Positions 32,620-44,479 of a DNA stretch of 64,000 nt are shown piece after piece. Source of the DNA: Labia minor. Taxonomy: Eukaryota > Arthropoda > Insecta > Dermaptera > Spongiphoridae. Under the pieces are notes generated by a model that saw only the letters and a list, made by a program, of their open reading frames with translations, was not told the DNA's origin and made no database searches. Position 1 is the stretch's first letter. Every line of letters starts with the position of its first letter. The position numbers and the translations under genes are program-made. The stretch covers positions 6,125,580 to 6,189,579 of the forward strand of contig OY720344.1 of assembly GCA_963082975.1 (NCBI GenBank). The letters run 5' to 3'.

Positions 32620-33537
32620 TGTATTTACTAATTTGAATTTTTAAAGAAAAATATTTTTCTTGAATGAATTTAATTTAATTTTTTTTTATTAAAATATGTT
32701 TAAATAATAGATTTAATTAGAATAGAATTTCAATTTAACAAAAGAAAATGACATCTAAATAAATAATTATCACGACGAGATCAAGTGAGGAAGAAGAGTT
32801 TAGTTTAGTTGAGTTGAGTTGAAATGAGTTTAGTGAGTGAATGAGTGAGCTGCACCTCTCGCCTACACATCTCGTTTGTTACGTTTCAATATTCCTCCTC
32901 CACAGTGACCAACTAATTAACGTTTATAAACAATTGGACAGAATATATTTAAGCCTCATGACGAACGACATTGCATGCAAATGACTTTATCCGCGGGTCG
33001 TTTGTCACTTTTTTTGTCATTTAAGGATCATGATGAATTGAAAAATTCATCTTAGTAAATTATTATTATTACCCGTTTCCATAAATATTTTCACTTAAAC
33101 GTAATCAGGCGACAAAAAAAAAATACTACCCACATTTGAATATATAAAATAAAATGTTTTTGTCTTTTAATTTTATCAATCATTTTTAGTAAATAATAAT
33201 AATAATAATTTTAATTTGTTTTTTTGATGGTCCACGAATAATTGAAAACTCTGGATGATCAAAACACAATATTTGATAAGGTTATTAAGAAAAATTGTTT
33301 AGATTAAAATTAAGAAATTTCTATGTAAATTAATTATTAATTAATAATTTGTATTGGTACAAAAAAAAACTCAAATAAAAATTAAATTTTTATTTCGGGA
33401 AAAAATCTAAAAATTTTCTTGGTTTTTTTAATAAATAATTCTATTCAAATATCAGTCGTAACAAGATAATTCTTCTTTAATCAGCATTCTTCTCTCTCTC
33501 TCTCTCTCTCCCCCTCTTGTATATATATGTAAAATAT
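32620..33537. other. gene-free, one less AT-rich patch
   Basis: The patch 32770-33010 is less AT-rich. It has GAGTT repeats, 'tgcacctctcgcctacacat' and an octamer-like ATGCAAAT at about 32974-32981. It could be regulatory or an untranslated exon, but nothing proves this. (TC)n lies at 33492-33510. Confidence 0.35.
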
Positions 33538-34638
33538 GATGATCAAAAAGTAAGGTGAAATTGTGATTTAAAATTCCAGGTCATTAGGAAGGAAGGTAAT
33601 TTTTTTTTCCAAGTTAGTAAGACTGTCTATAACATTTGCCAAACGTCTGGTTGATAGGTATAATTATCTCAGAGTTTTTGTAAAAAACCAAAAGTGAATT
33701 TTTCAATTTTTACAATAGGTGATTTTGTTGACCAAAGAACTTGAATCAAATTTTGTTTGTGGAACAAATATTCTTGGGCGAGCACGTTGAAAATGTTGCG
33801 GAAGGCCTTTGGAGATCAAATTATGGTGCAAAAAAAAGTTTATAAGTGGTACAGAGAGCTCAAAGAAGGACGAAAACGCATTAAAGACGAACAAACTCTA
33901 CCGACAAGGGCCACGTCCGTAAAGTCAAAGATTTGATGGTTAAAAATTGTGGATTGACAATTAGAGATCTCGCTGATAGTGTTGGAATATCATATTGCTC
34001 AGCCCAAACCATTTTGAAGAATGATTTGTGTTTCAAACGCTCCAAGTCTCGATAGGTGCCAAAATTGCTCAATTTTTGCAAAAGGTGAAGCAAAAGCAAT
34101 AAGACTATGGCAAAGTCGATCGAAAATCAAGGTCACGTTGACAGTTTTCTTTGATCGTGGTGTGGTCCACTATGAATTCCTTCCGTCGGACCAAACTGTC
34201 AACAAAGAATATTTTTTGAGCGTTAAGTGTCGTTTACGTGAAGCTATTCGTCTGAAACAGCCGGAATTATGGGTGAACAACTCTTGGTTCCTTCATCACG
34301 ATAATTCATTATATCATACTGCATTGGATCTTTTTTGCCAAAAACTCGACTCATATCGTTCGGCAATTACTGTATTCGCCTGATTTGACTCCAGGCGATT
34401 TCAAGGCCAATGCAGTGACGCCGTTTTGACACAATTGAGGAGATAAAAATCAAATCAAAGAAGGTCTTGAAGACTATACCTAAAAAAGACAATTCCGACT
34501 GTTTCGAGGACTGGAAAAAACATTGGAAAAAGTGCATTTTATCGGATGGGTATTACTTTAAAGGGGATTAAATTGATTTGAAAGAATAAATAAAGAATTT
34601 ACATTTTATAAACAAATTCACCTTACTTTATGTAAACA
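33538..34638 (+). mobile_element. mariner-family transposon (relic 3)
   Basis: The inverted ends share AAAGTAAGGTGAA (33547-33559, reversed at 34617-34629). The interior codes a mariner transposase in pieces: MLRKAFGDQIMVQKKVYKWY and then RELKEGRKRIKDEQ (helix-turn-helix side), a stop, then SRSKIKVTLTVFFDRGVVHY, EFLPSDQTVNKEYFLSVK, LHHDNSLYHTALDLF (second aspartate). In another frame LYSPDLTPGDF carries the third aspartate, then RLFRGLEKTLEK. The segment with the first aspartate is deleted, and there are several stops. It is an inactive 1.1-kb copy. Confidence 0.85.
34021..34383 (+). pseudogene. mariner transposase central fragment
   Basis: This is a 120-residue uninterrupted frame inside relic 3, from the N-terminal deletion junction through KVTLTVFFDRGVVHYEFLPS to the HHDNS catalytic segment. 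The frame then breaks before the third aspartate. A second product is unlikely. Confidence 0.8.
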
Positions 34639-36582
34639 GTGGTATATACTAGTATATATATAAGTAGGTACATACCTACACATACATCCATATTTCATGA
34701 AGAAATATAAGTAAAAATTGCCTTTTCGAGATCCAGTTAATTGGAATTCTCGTATTTGGAGATCCTACTTTATAGGAAAATTAATATACAAGGATATTCT
34801 TTATATTAATATATTAATAAGAAATTATTTCCGAGTTATTTGCACGCTTGATTGTGAGACTTGGATTTCGACGTTTCGGAGCCCATTTTGGAGCTATTTT
34901 CAAAAGATTTTATAATAATAAAAACTTTCACAAATTCTAAATGAACATATGCTATACATAAACGAGATATATGCGTAGGGCAAAGACATCAGTGTATTTC
35001 AGTAGAATAGTGTATGACAAATACTTAAGAAAACCTCCAATATAAGGCTCTAGTATATTTTTGGCATTTTGTATTGCATAAAATCATACAAAAGATCTGC
35101 CAAATGTAATGGCCAACAAACTATCAATGATTATTTAAGAATAAGAAAATAAAAACTGAAAGCTGATAAGTTTATAAGCAGTTATTATCAATATTCATAG
35201 GGTCTATTAAATTTTTTTATCAGTTCATATCGTATTTATTTTTCACTTTGTTGATTCGTTTTGAAATCTGCACCTATGTGTAGGTTCTCCTTTTAATTCT
35301 GCTACAATATTTTGTCTCTCATTTTTGAGAACTAAAGTAATAAATATATTCTCTATTGTCATTTACTGGACTGCAAAATCTGTAAAACTCAAGTGTTTGG
35401 CAGTTCGATTTATTTCTTAAAAAAAACTGTTATAGAATTTTAGAATGTGTAGGTAATGTAGCGACAGATTGCCTGTAGAGCAGGTAATATGCTATTATCT
35501 TAGAGACCGTTGTAGGCGGGGGGGGGGGGGGGTCGCAAAGGGTTATACACTTATGACCGATGGAAATTTATTTCTGTACTATTGTTTTCATAAAATAAAG
35601 AATTCATATGAAGAAATATAATTATTACCCACTCAAATGTCATTCATTTTTTGAAAAAATTGACCAGAATTGGAAGAAGAATTGTCGGTGTCTTTGATGG
35701 CACAGGCGAAAAGACTGTGCAAATGGCCTGAACTCGAAGATTTGCTGTTTGAATATATATATATATATTGTGATATTTCAAAAGAAGGATTATTTTAGAA
35801 AATAAAATAATTAAGTAATATATATAATCTTTTGCTAATATTTTCTATTTTCTATTTTGTTTTAATTTATTAATATTTTTTTTTTAATTATCTTTTTGAT
35901 TTCTTTTGAACAAAAATAATTAATATTTGTTTTATTTTAAATTTATAAAATATCATGAAAATTGTTTAATTTGATTTTTTTTTTTATTATTATTATTAAT
36001 TTAAACGAACTTAATGTTAATTTAATTGAATTTTTCATTTAGTTAAAATGATATTCAATTAATATTTTGAAAAGTTTATCCCATCAAATAAATATGTTAT
36101 ATGTACATGTAATATGTTTAATAATATTTTTTAAAATTGAAATAAATTATAAATTATATATAATATAAAATATATCTATAAATAAATTCTAAAATTGTAT
36201 TTATGAGAATTTTCCCTAATTATGTGACGAATATCTTCTTAGGCTGACTTGCGTTTGCATGTTTGATGAATCCTTTCATAAAACAGGTTCTTTATATATA
36301 TATATATTGCAATTTGTCATCATATTAGTAGAGTAAACAAGAGAAGGCAAGATATTGCACTCAGGTTTAATATAAACCAAGCATTTAAGAAAAATTTTTA
36401 TTGACATTTATTGAATGGACATATTATGATTAAAAGAATATATAGAAATGTTTGTTTTGATTTTGTTTTATGTTTTTTTGTTTTCGGTATATTATTATTA
36501 ATATTTTGTTGTTTTGTGAAAAATGATTTGATCTAACCCATTTCGATTAGTCTATCCATTAGGAATATTTATATATATGTGT
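34639..36582. other. gene-free stretch
   Basis: It includes a 'tttcgacgtttcgg' patch at 34867-34880, also seen at about 52260, possibly a retroelement scrap. A 15-base G homopolymer lies at 35518-35532, inside a GC-rich patch. Otherwise it is AT-rich sequence. No supportable gene is seen. Confidence 0.5.
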
Positions 36583-36660
36583 GTTCAAAAGAAAAGGTGA
36601 ATTTTGAATTTTCACTAGTTGTGTACATTCTATTATAGAAATTTTTTTGTTATGTTGGTT
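36583..36660 (+). mobile_element. mariner TIR fragment
   Basis: Its TIR and leader ('gttcaaaagaaaaggtgaat' and following) match the copies at 32416 and 36861. The element is cut off after about 80 bp. Confidence 0.7.
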
Positions 36661-36860
36661 TTTAGTATTTATTTAAAGTTTCAGTCTTAAGAAACCATTG
36701 CACATGTTAATTAAATTTTAATATTGCGTTTTTGTTTTATTTAATCGTAAATATATAGAAAAATAACTAAATTGAACAAATTAATACTTAAGTATAAATT
36801 TCTACAGGGAACAAATTGTACGATATATATAATAAAAAAAATGAAATTTAATCTTTTATA

Positions 36861-37425
36861 CGAGGTATGTTCAAAAGAAAAGAGAATTTTGAATTTTCGC
36901 GGGCTGTATTCATTATTTTTGTTTTATTATGTTGATACACATAAGTTTCTCATATGTTGACATTATCAGCCATTTTGGATTGGTAGTTTGTTTTTGACAA
37001 ATGGAAAAGTTAGTCACGCGTTTTGTGTGCTCTTCAATTGTTAAAGTTATACAACGTTTGCGTGCAGCAATACGGCTCAAATGATCGGAATTGTGAAAAA
37101 AAAATCATCGATTCTGCATCACAATAATGCACCAGCTCACACATCCTTGCTTGTTCGTGATTTTGTGGCCAAAAACAACACCATATTCATCAGATTTGGC
37201 TCCCTGCGACTTTTGATGAGATAAAGTCGGAATTGAAGAACGAGCTGATGGACATACCGAAAAGCGCATTTCAGAAGTGCTTTGACGATTGGAAGAAGCG
37301 CTGGCTGAGATAAGTGCATTATATTTCAGAGGAATTACTTTGAAGGGGACAAAATGGATATTGATGAATAAATAAATTCTTTTCGAAATAATTCAAAATT
37401 CACCTGCTCTTTTGAACAGAACTTG
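36861..37425 (+). mobile_element. mariner-family transposon (relic 4), internally deleted
   Basis: It has TIRs of about 30 bp (CGAGGTATGTTCAAAAGAAA, right reversed CAAGTTCTGTTCAAAAGAGC) with flanking TA. After a leader shared with the MITE at 32416, coding sequence resumes at the catalytic C-terminus: ILHHNNAPAHTSLLVRDFVA, then in another frame GSL-type remnants of the third-aspartate segment. ELKNELMDIPKSAFQKCFDD and WKKRWL end the protein. The second catalytic aspartate is replaced (HNNA instead of HDNA). At 565 bp it is about half length. Confidence 0.85.
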
Positions 37426-37978
37426 TACGTATAAACGATAAATGTATCTACATATCTTCATTACAATAGAAGGGAATGAAGAAAGAAATGTGGAGAAATC
37501 TATGTAGAAGCATGATAGCCAAATGTAAACAAAATTCTAAATGATATGTTTGTTTCCCCCTCTCTCTCTCTCTTTTTTACCATCTCAACCCTATTCCATT
37601 TCTTTTTACCTCTCTTTTATCTCATATTAACTTTCCCCCCCTCCCCTCTCCCCCTCTTTTGTTGTTACATTCTCTTACTACCCTCTTTCTTTCACAATTC
37701 TATCACACCTTCATCTTTACAGCTTCCATCTTCATTTTATATGCAGTGTTAATTAATTGTATCCTTAGAAATTGGAAAGTTAAATGAGACGAATGTTATA
37801 TGTATTTAAAATATGATTTATATTTAAATTTTATTTTTGTAGAATAATAAATTTTTAAAGAATTTATATTAAATTTGTTCACCCTTTGTAATTCTTTTAT
37901 ACATTTACACCTATAAATAAACAATATTATATATTGTATATCTCGTTTAGCTAATAAAATACAATTTTTTTAACAATA
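37426..37978. other. gene-free, pyrimidine-rich tract
   Basis: Bases 37551-37735 are a CT-rich tract on the plus strand. The open frame there is biased composition. The rest is AT-rich. Confidence 0.55.
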
Positions 37979-38014
37979 GGGAGACGCCGGTACAGAAAGG
38001 TTGGAAAACTACTG
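37979..38014 (-). mobile_element. solo hAT-like terminus
   Basis: Reversed, the end reads CAGTAGTTTTCCAACCTTTC, resembling common hAT 5' ends. No partner end or 8-bp duplication is found. Confidence 0.4.
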
Positions 38015-38193
38015 ACCTAATGTAATGTAATATTCTCAATTTTGACGGATCATGTTGTTTCTTGAATGAAATAGTGATAGAAGAATTTTAATATCAAAAA
38101 ATATGAATATAATGTAAAATAAAACAAGATTATTTCTTTGTTTTGATTAAATAATATAAATAATTGGCTAATATTAGAAAAAAACAAAAACAC

Positions 38194-38746
38194 GTTTTTT
38201 AAGTAAGTACCGTTTGGGAATTAAAAAAAGTCGTGCAAAGATATCGCAATAATTTTATTTTTCCATGAACCTTAATCTACTTTTCTACATAATTTCCGTC
38301 GATATTGAGGCACTTGTCATAACGTGGCACCCGTTTTTGAATACCCTCCTCATAAAATTCTGCCGCCTGACTTGTTAACCACTTTATCACAGCTGTTTTG
38401 ACTTTGCATTGATTGTATCATTACGAGGCAGAAATTCCACAAGCAATACTCCTTTTCTGTCCCAAAAAACTGTGTATATGATTTTCCGGGCAGAAATTCT
38501 TTGCAAAAAAGTGAAGTTTAAGCAAAACAGCTGTGATACAGTGATTAACAAGTCAGGCGGCAGAATTTTATGAGGAGGGTATTCAAAAACTGGTGCCACG
38601 TTATGACAAGTGCCTCAATATCGACGGAAATTATGTAGAAAAGTAAATCAAGGTACAGGCTTTCATGTAAAAATAAAATTATTGCGATATCTTTGCCCAT
38701 CTTTTTTTTAATTCCAAAACGGTACTTACTTAAAAAACATGCCTCG
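38194..38746. mobile_element. fold-back mariner (relic 5)
   Basis: A large inverted repeat has arms of about 200 bp. The left arm, 38194-38400, matches the reverse of 38530-38738 closely ('aagtaagtaccgttt' at the tips). Both arms encode the end of a mariner transposase (AAEFYEEGIQKRVPRYDKCL, then NIDGNYVEK), once on each strand. The 130-bp centre encodes on the minus strand ARKIIYTVFWDRKGVLLVEF and LPRNDTIN, an internal segment. The arrangement is C-terminus, middle, inverted C-terminus, and the N-terminus is gone. The right arm ends CCTCGT beside TA at 38747. Confidence 0.85.
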
Positions 38747-38749
38747 TAT

Positions 38750-39453
38750 ATAAAGAGTGAGTTTATTTTTTATGAAAATGAAACTTGTGTATCTAAAGAA
38801 ATATCTAAAAAAAAAGTTTTTCTCCAAAAAAAAAAATATATATATATATATACCTTCTCACTCTTCTCTATCTAATTTAAACATTATTTAATTTTGCATA
38901 TTAAATAATATAATTTTCATTATTTTTTATTAATCTTACAAAAGTAATATAAATTATATATGGATATGTGGGTAGAAGATAGAAAAGATATTCATCTCCA
39001 TCGAAGTGTATATGATTTGCCGGTTTTGACAGCCTGGATCGAGAAGAGTCAACAACAAAGAGAGAGAGAGAGAAAGAATCTAAATTGAGATTGGATGGCA
39101 TGCAGAACATGTGCGGTATTCGCACCAACTTGACTCACTGACAGACAAACAGAAAGAAAGAAAAGAGATAACATCATCATCTCTCTCTCTCTCTTCTTTC
39201 TCGATGAACATTAAAATACACACAGAACAAACACAATAAGATTGAAAGTGAGGGTGTGTGTGTGTGTGTGTGTGTGTGTATGTTTGTGGGAAAGAGAGAG
39301 AAAAAAAAAGAGAAGTGTGGGGGGGTTTACCTCTACTACCTTCTAAATACAACACATATTTATATATATTTTGTTTTTTCAATTTTTCTTAATCTTTATT
39401 ATTAATAGAAACTCAAAAAAATCGGATCCTAATATGTACTAGAATATCAATTG
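38750..39453. other. gene-free, microsatellites
   Basis: It contains (TA)n at 38837-38853, (GA)n at 39059-39073, (TC)n at 39181-39194, (GT)n at 39252-39279 and a G-rich patch at 39317-39326. The minus-strand frames across these are repeat translations. The patch 39000-39130 is less AT-rich but shows no clear exon. Confidence 0.5.
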
Positions 39454-39544
39454 TTTATATTTAAAAATAAATATTATTTTAACTTGTTATATAATTTATA
39501 GACATTATTATTATTATTATTAAGAAGTTCACATTAAAAATTTT
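39454..39544. repeat. 90-bp direct repeat, left copy
   Basis: It is almost identical to 40442-40532 ('aaaaataaatattatttt', then 'cttgttatataatttat', then 'agttcacattaaaaattt'). The two copies bracket the HEL-A insertion exactly at its edges. Confidence 0.9.
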
Positions 39545-40438
39545 ACTATCTCGCCAGAGGTTCCTGAATCATTTTCACTAAGGTTAAGAAAAATGTCTCT
39601 CTTTGTGTGAGTGTGTGGATAAGATTACGTAAAAATGGTTTGGGCTAGAATAATAAAATTTGGAATGCGGGAATTATTCAAAATTCGTAGTTTTCTATCA
39701 ACTTTTGAGAAATATAGCTCAACCGGAAAAGGATCATTACCTAGCATTTAATAAAATATATATAATCGTTCAAAAAACAAAAAACAAAAAAACATATACG
39801 GCTTGGTAATTATAAGATTTATGTTTTTTTCTCTAAACTAATTGAGACTAGCTGTGTAGCAGAGGGGTATAGACCAGGTACGCCGACTCGAGTTCTAGGG
39901 ATCGAACCTCGCCAAGTACATAACCCGAAATAAATTTAAATTTTTTAATGTTTTGTCATTTAATTTTTTCTTAATTCTTATAAATTTTTATTAGTTATTT
40001 TTATGTTATTTTTTTAAATCTATTTTACGTTAAAACGGTTTGGCTAGAATCATGAAATTTGGTACATGGGCATTATTCAAAATTCGTAGTTTTTTATCAA
40101 CTATAGAAGAGGAGGGTCATTACCTACGTTTTGATTTTTTTTCCTCTAGTGACCGTAAAAATAAAGATATATGTTTGATAGTTTTTAAAATGATTTAAAA
40201 TTGTATAAAACTGCTATATATAGAATTTCAGCTTGATTGAATCCCTGAAAGTACCGGAATTAATTTTTTAACACTGCAAATCACGGGCTAACACGTGACG
40301 TGGTGCCATCAACAAAGAGCCAAACATGATTTAATAAATAATATTTATTAAATTTAATTTATAATTAATTTAAATATAACATATTATGTTAATTAATCCA
40401 ATTCAAATTGCGAGATAGTCGAGTGGAGACACTCCAGC
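39545..40438 (+). mobile_element. HEL-A composite copy with tRNA-like insert
   Basis: The 5' end ACTATCTCGCCAGAGG starts directly after the left direct repeat. The first 215 bases follow the family, then about 260 bases of foreign sequence (39760-40020) including the tRNA-like module. From about 40022 the HEL-A interior restarts, partly repeating blocks already present. It runs to a perfect 3' end (GCGAGATAGTCGAG, hairpin, CCAGC). It looks like two HEL-A copies joined, or one that captured sequence. Confidence 0.8.
39849..39914 (+). mobile_element. tRNA-like module inside HEL-A
   Basis: An A-box-like GTGTAGCAGAGGGGTA and B-box-like GGGATCGAACCTC lie at tRNA spacing. The flanking stems do not pair. 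It is more likely a SINE head than a gene. Confidence 0.45.
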
Positions 40439-40441
40439 TTA

Positions 40442-40532
40442 TTTATATTTAAAAATAAATATTATTTTGACTTGTTATATAATTTATCAACATTATTATT
40501 ATTATTAAAAAGTTCACATTAAAAATTTTTCA
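40442..40532. repeat. 90-bp direct repeat, right copy
   Basis: It is the partner of 39454-39544, beginning within a few bases of the HEL-A 3' end. Confidence 0.9.
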
Positions 40533-40890
40533 TTTTATTTCTAACGAGATTCATTATTATTGAAATTTTTTATGAAAAGAAATGGTTAATTAATTTATAT
40601 AGTTTTTCAAGTAAATTTCTATTTGTTACAAGTACATTTTATACCAATTATGATATAAAATTTTAAGATTATTTTATATGTATAAATTGATAACCAAAGG
40701 AAATTATTGAATGCATACTAAATCATAAAAAATAATAATAATATTAATAAATGTCATTTTGGTCATATTTAAACATTGATTAATTTACATAAAAAAATCA
40801 CTATATGTTAATTATGATAGTCTAGTTATTCTTTTATTTATTATTTATTTTTTCATTCCGCGAGTACGAGAAAAAAATCTAATTTCTCTA
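40533..40890. other. AT-rich gene-free stretch
   Basis: No features are recognised. Confidence 0.6.
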
Positions 40891-40893
40891 GAA

Positions 40894-41045
40894 ATGAACA
40901 TGAAAGAATGTAGTGTTGAAAAAAAAAAATTAAAAATTGTAAGTGATGTACCACCCGATGGGATTCAGGATATTATTTCAATTAGTCATGTGGGATCTAT
41001 CTACCCATTAAAAGTGACTTTGAATAGTCATAGGTTAGAGATCAG
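40894..41045 (+). CDS. candidate coding exon, unknown protein
   Basis: This 152-bp unit looks like an exon. ATG at 40894 (or an acceptor TCTCTAG ending at 40891) opens a frame MNMKECSVEKKKLKIVSDVP, then PDGIQDIISISHVGSIYPLK, then VTLNSHRLEI. It is followed by a good donor, ATCAG|GTAACA, at 41045/41046, and in-frame readthrough stops at once. Composition is mixed and protein-like, unlike the AT sequence around it. I recognise no family. A possible alternative donor, ATT|GTAAGT at about 40938, would cut it short. No downstream exon is found in the 3 kb that follows, so a long intron or a dead gene is possible. Confidence 0.4.
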
Positions 41046-41049
41046 GTAA

Positions 41050-43985
41050 CATTTTTATTACATTCAAATAAAAATAAGAAGTGAAATTCATAGAAATACT
41101 TTTACAATATCAGAAAATTTCATAGATACTTGTCTTTTGTTTTTTTTTTTTTGCATTTATGGGATTTAATTTATTTTTTTTTTTATTTATTTTGATTTAA
41201 AAAAAGAAATATTTATTTTATTATTAATATTATTATTATTATTTTAAGAAGAAATATTCATATACGATTATTTTTCTCTCTTTCATAAAAATAAATCATT
41301 TTTATTTCTATTAATCTTAATAATAATATTAATATTAATAGAATAACTGAAAAAATAAAAATAAAATAAAATAATTGTTTTTGTCTTTTAATATATGTAA
41401 TCGTTATTCAATTATCAAATAATAAATTCTTAAAAATATAAAAAAAAAAATATAATCTCATTTTATTTATTTATTAATTATTATCATATGATGTGAAATT
41501 CACAAGGAATATAACAATTATATATGTTATATATATTTCTAACGATTATTATACAAATTAATAATAAAATTATTAATTGTAGTTAAATAATTATAAAACA
41601 ATTCACTGTGTTCATAATTTTAGTTTTAATTGTTTTTGTTTATTATACAACCTTACTTAAAATTATAAAATAATAATAATTATTATTATTATTAGTATTT
41701 TTATTATATTAGATATTGATAGGATGATTATAAAGAATATTGGTTTTCCAATTCATGTTAATTAAAGAAAATCTTTCCAATAAATAAATAAACAACTAAT
41801 TTATGTTAATTATATAATAGTAATTAATGGATGTAAAAAAGAACCACTTGAAATTTTACTAAATAAATTGAAAACCATTTTCATTATCAACATCAAGAGA
41901 GAAAGAGAGTTTGATTTATTGAAAGGATTTGAACTACTTTTATTAATTTATATAATGTAATTTTCTAATATATATACATACTTTAAAAAAGAAAAAAAAA
42001 ACAAAAATTAAGAGCGCATCTTTCTTATTTAAATTTCTTATCGGATTTCCTTGTTTACTCTGCAATTAGATCCTAAGTGTACATACATGCATACATACAT
42101 TCCTAAATGTTCTTAAAGCTTTTTTTTTTGTTCCCTTCTATGTTTATTAAAAGCTTCTAAATTATCAAAATGAATTTTCTATATTTTTTATGATTTTACC
42201 ATTATTTGTGATATCAATGAAATTATAAATGTTTGAAGGCTTCTGTATGAGAAAGAGAGAGAGAATTTTAACATATCTAGAGTTATGCTTGATATAAATA
42301 AATTAAAATAATAAAATATTTATTTTCTAGCTCAAAAAAATATTATTAATTATTAATATATATTATTTAATAAATTCAAAATATATGTTTTGTTCTTTTG
42401 TTTTTAAAAAAAAAAGAAAATATTTTTTATATGAAATTTTAAGACAAAATGTAAGTTTTTAATATAAATATTTAAAAAAAAAAATTAAAATAAATTAAAA
42501 AAATCATCGCCTAATATTTATGCAACCTGATTATCTTAAATAATCGTTCTATTTTTTTTTTTTTTTTGTTTTAGTATTAAAAATTAGATTATAAATATCT
42601 AACAAAGATTATACCATCTAATGATTTAGTAAAGAGAATTTTTAAATGTTTTAAGCAGTTTTCTAGGGGGCCGCGTGTAAGAAAATAAAAATGATTAAAG
42701 CAATCTTGAATTTTCTACATAAGTACGAGTATAAAACGTCTAACATAAGAGAAGAAAAATATAAGTAATAAATAAAATTAATAAAATCTTATTCGATTTT
42801 TTCTTTCTCTCTATATATATATTATATTATATTTATTTAAATTTACCTTAATGTACAATATATAATAAAAATATTTCTATTAAATTTAGTATTACTTAAT
42901 TATCTACTTTTAATTAATTTATAAGGTAAAATTAGATTATAAACTAAACATAATTTAAAAAAAAATTAAATTAAAATGCATACTTTTTATTATAAATGAT
43001 TTCCAAATTTTTCCAGTGCAAATGCATATGGTCTTCTTCATATATCTTCAGATATATCTATATTTATATATTGTATTTTGATTAGATTAATATCCTGTTA
43101 ACAGATGCATATACAGATCGATTAAACTTCCCTTAATTTTCTCTTTTCCGGTCAAATTTTTTATTTTTTAATTTTTTTTTTTCAGCTCAACCTACCTGAA
43201 AAAAAAACGTTATAATTAAATTAATAAAATTATAAATAAAAGAAAATAAAAATAATTACATTTTCAAAAAATAAATATATTTAAAAAAAAAAACTTAAAT
43301 AATGTTATTCATATTTATCAAATTTAATATATATATATATATATTGTATTATTAAATTAAAAAAATAATATGCATCCTTTTTATAATAAATGTTTTCCAA
43401 ATTTTCCTGATATATATATTAATTTTTATTAATAGATAATTTTTTAAAATATCTTATATACAACCTTACAAGATTAATTCTTTAAAGATTGCACTAATAT
43501 AAAAAAAATATGTATGACAATTTATAAACTCCGATATGATACATTTATTATATATTATTAATAAATTTAAAGAAATATGAAATACATTATAATTTAACTT
43601 AAGTTACTAGTTTTTCATCATAGATTTATTATTTATATATGATAAACATATTATAGATGTAAATATTTCAAATATTTTGTATATTTTTAGTTATTAGTTA
43701 AATAATAAATTTTTATAAATATTTATAATAATTTATGTATTTATATAAAATATAATTCAGAATAATTTATGAAATGATGGAATCTGTTTTGTTTTGTTTT
43801 TAAGAAATTAAAGATCATAATTTTATGATATAATAAATGAAAAAAACTGGTAAAAGTTTGTAAATGAATAAAATATAAATTTTGATATTTTGATAAAATT
43901 TTCGAATGAATTTTTTTTTATTATTATTATTATTATTATTTTATTATTTATTTTAAATGAATTTGAAGAATACAAAATAAAGGTG
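41050..43985. other. AT-rich desert, ~2.9 kb
   Basis: No coding frame, TIR, SINE or family copy is recognised on either strand. It includes (TAT)n and T homopolymers (41140-41153, 42550-42567), short TA runs (42812-42822, 43330-43344), and (TAT)n at 43916-43940. Confidence 0.6.
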
Positions 43986-43987
43986 AG

Positions 43988-44340
43988 TTGAATGTACATA
44001 ATTTTGGGATTAATGTTTTGATTATTATGTATTGGAGTATTTGGCGAGGGGTGGGTACCTTGTCAGGTGTCCTTTATGTGTGTGTGTGTGTATGTGTGTG
44101 TGTGCGCACGCCTTGCAGCCTCGTCGATGGTTCCTTGAGCCTTGAGCCTCCGCGGCTGCAGAGCCAGACTGAGCGGCGACGAAGCAGCGGTGACCGACGA
44201 GGGTCCGCCCCCCTCCTCCTCCTCCTCCCCCACCTCCACCTCGCTTGCCCCTCTGCCCACACAGTCGAAGGTGACTCCTCAAACTCAAAAGCACTTGGCC
44301 GTGCACCACCGTTAGTCATGGCCCGTGCCGTCCGTTTATG
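43988..44340. other. GC-rich island, possible exon
   Basis: From 44105 to 44340 the DNA is very GC-rich, with a (CCT)n patch at 44210-44228. It is bounded by (TG)n at 44078-44103 and (TC)n at 44419-44449. All six frames are long here, which is expected of GC-rich repeats. Plus reads SLVDGSLSLEPPRLQSQTER. Minus reads GEEEEEGGGPSSVTAASSPL. A serine- or glutamate-rich exon is plausible, but strand and frame cannot be decided. I recognise no family. Confidence 0.25.
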
Positions 44341-44413
44341 CAAACCCTCAAACCCGTACAAGGGTTTTTGCAAAAACAAAAAAATTAATCTTCTTATCCC
44401 GGAGATTTCAACA

Positions 44414-44450
<37 letters not shown>

Positions 44451-44479
44451 TCAATAGAGAAGGATAAATTAAAATAATT

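Noticed and set aside
32970..32985. Octamer-type regulatory site
   Set aside because: A single ATGCAAAT match in AT-rich DNA is expected by chance. No gene start is nearby.
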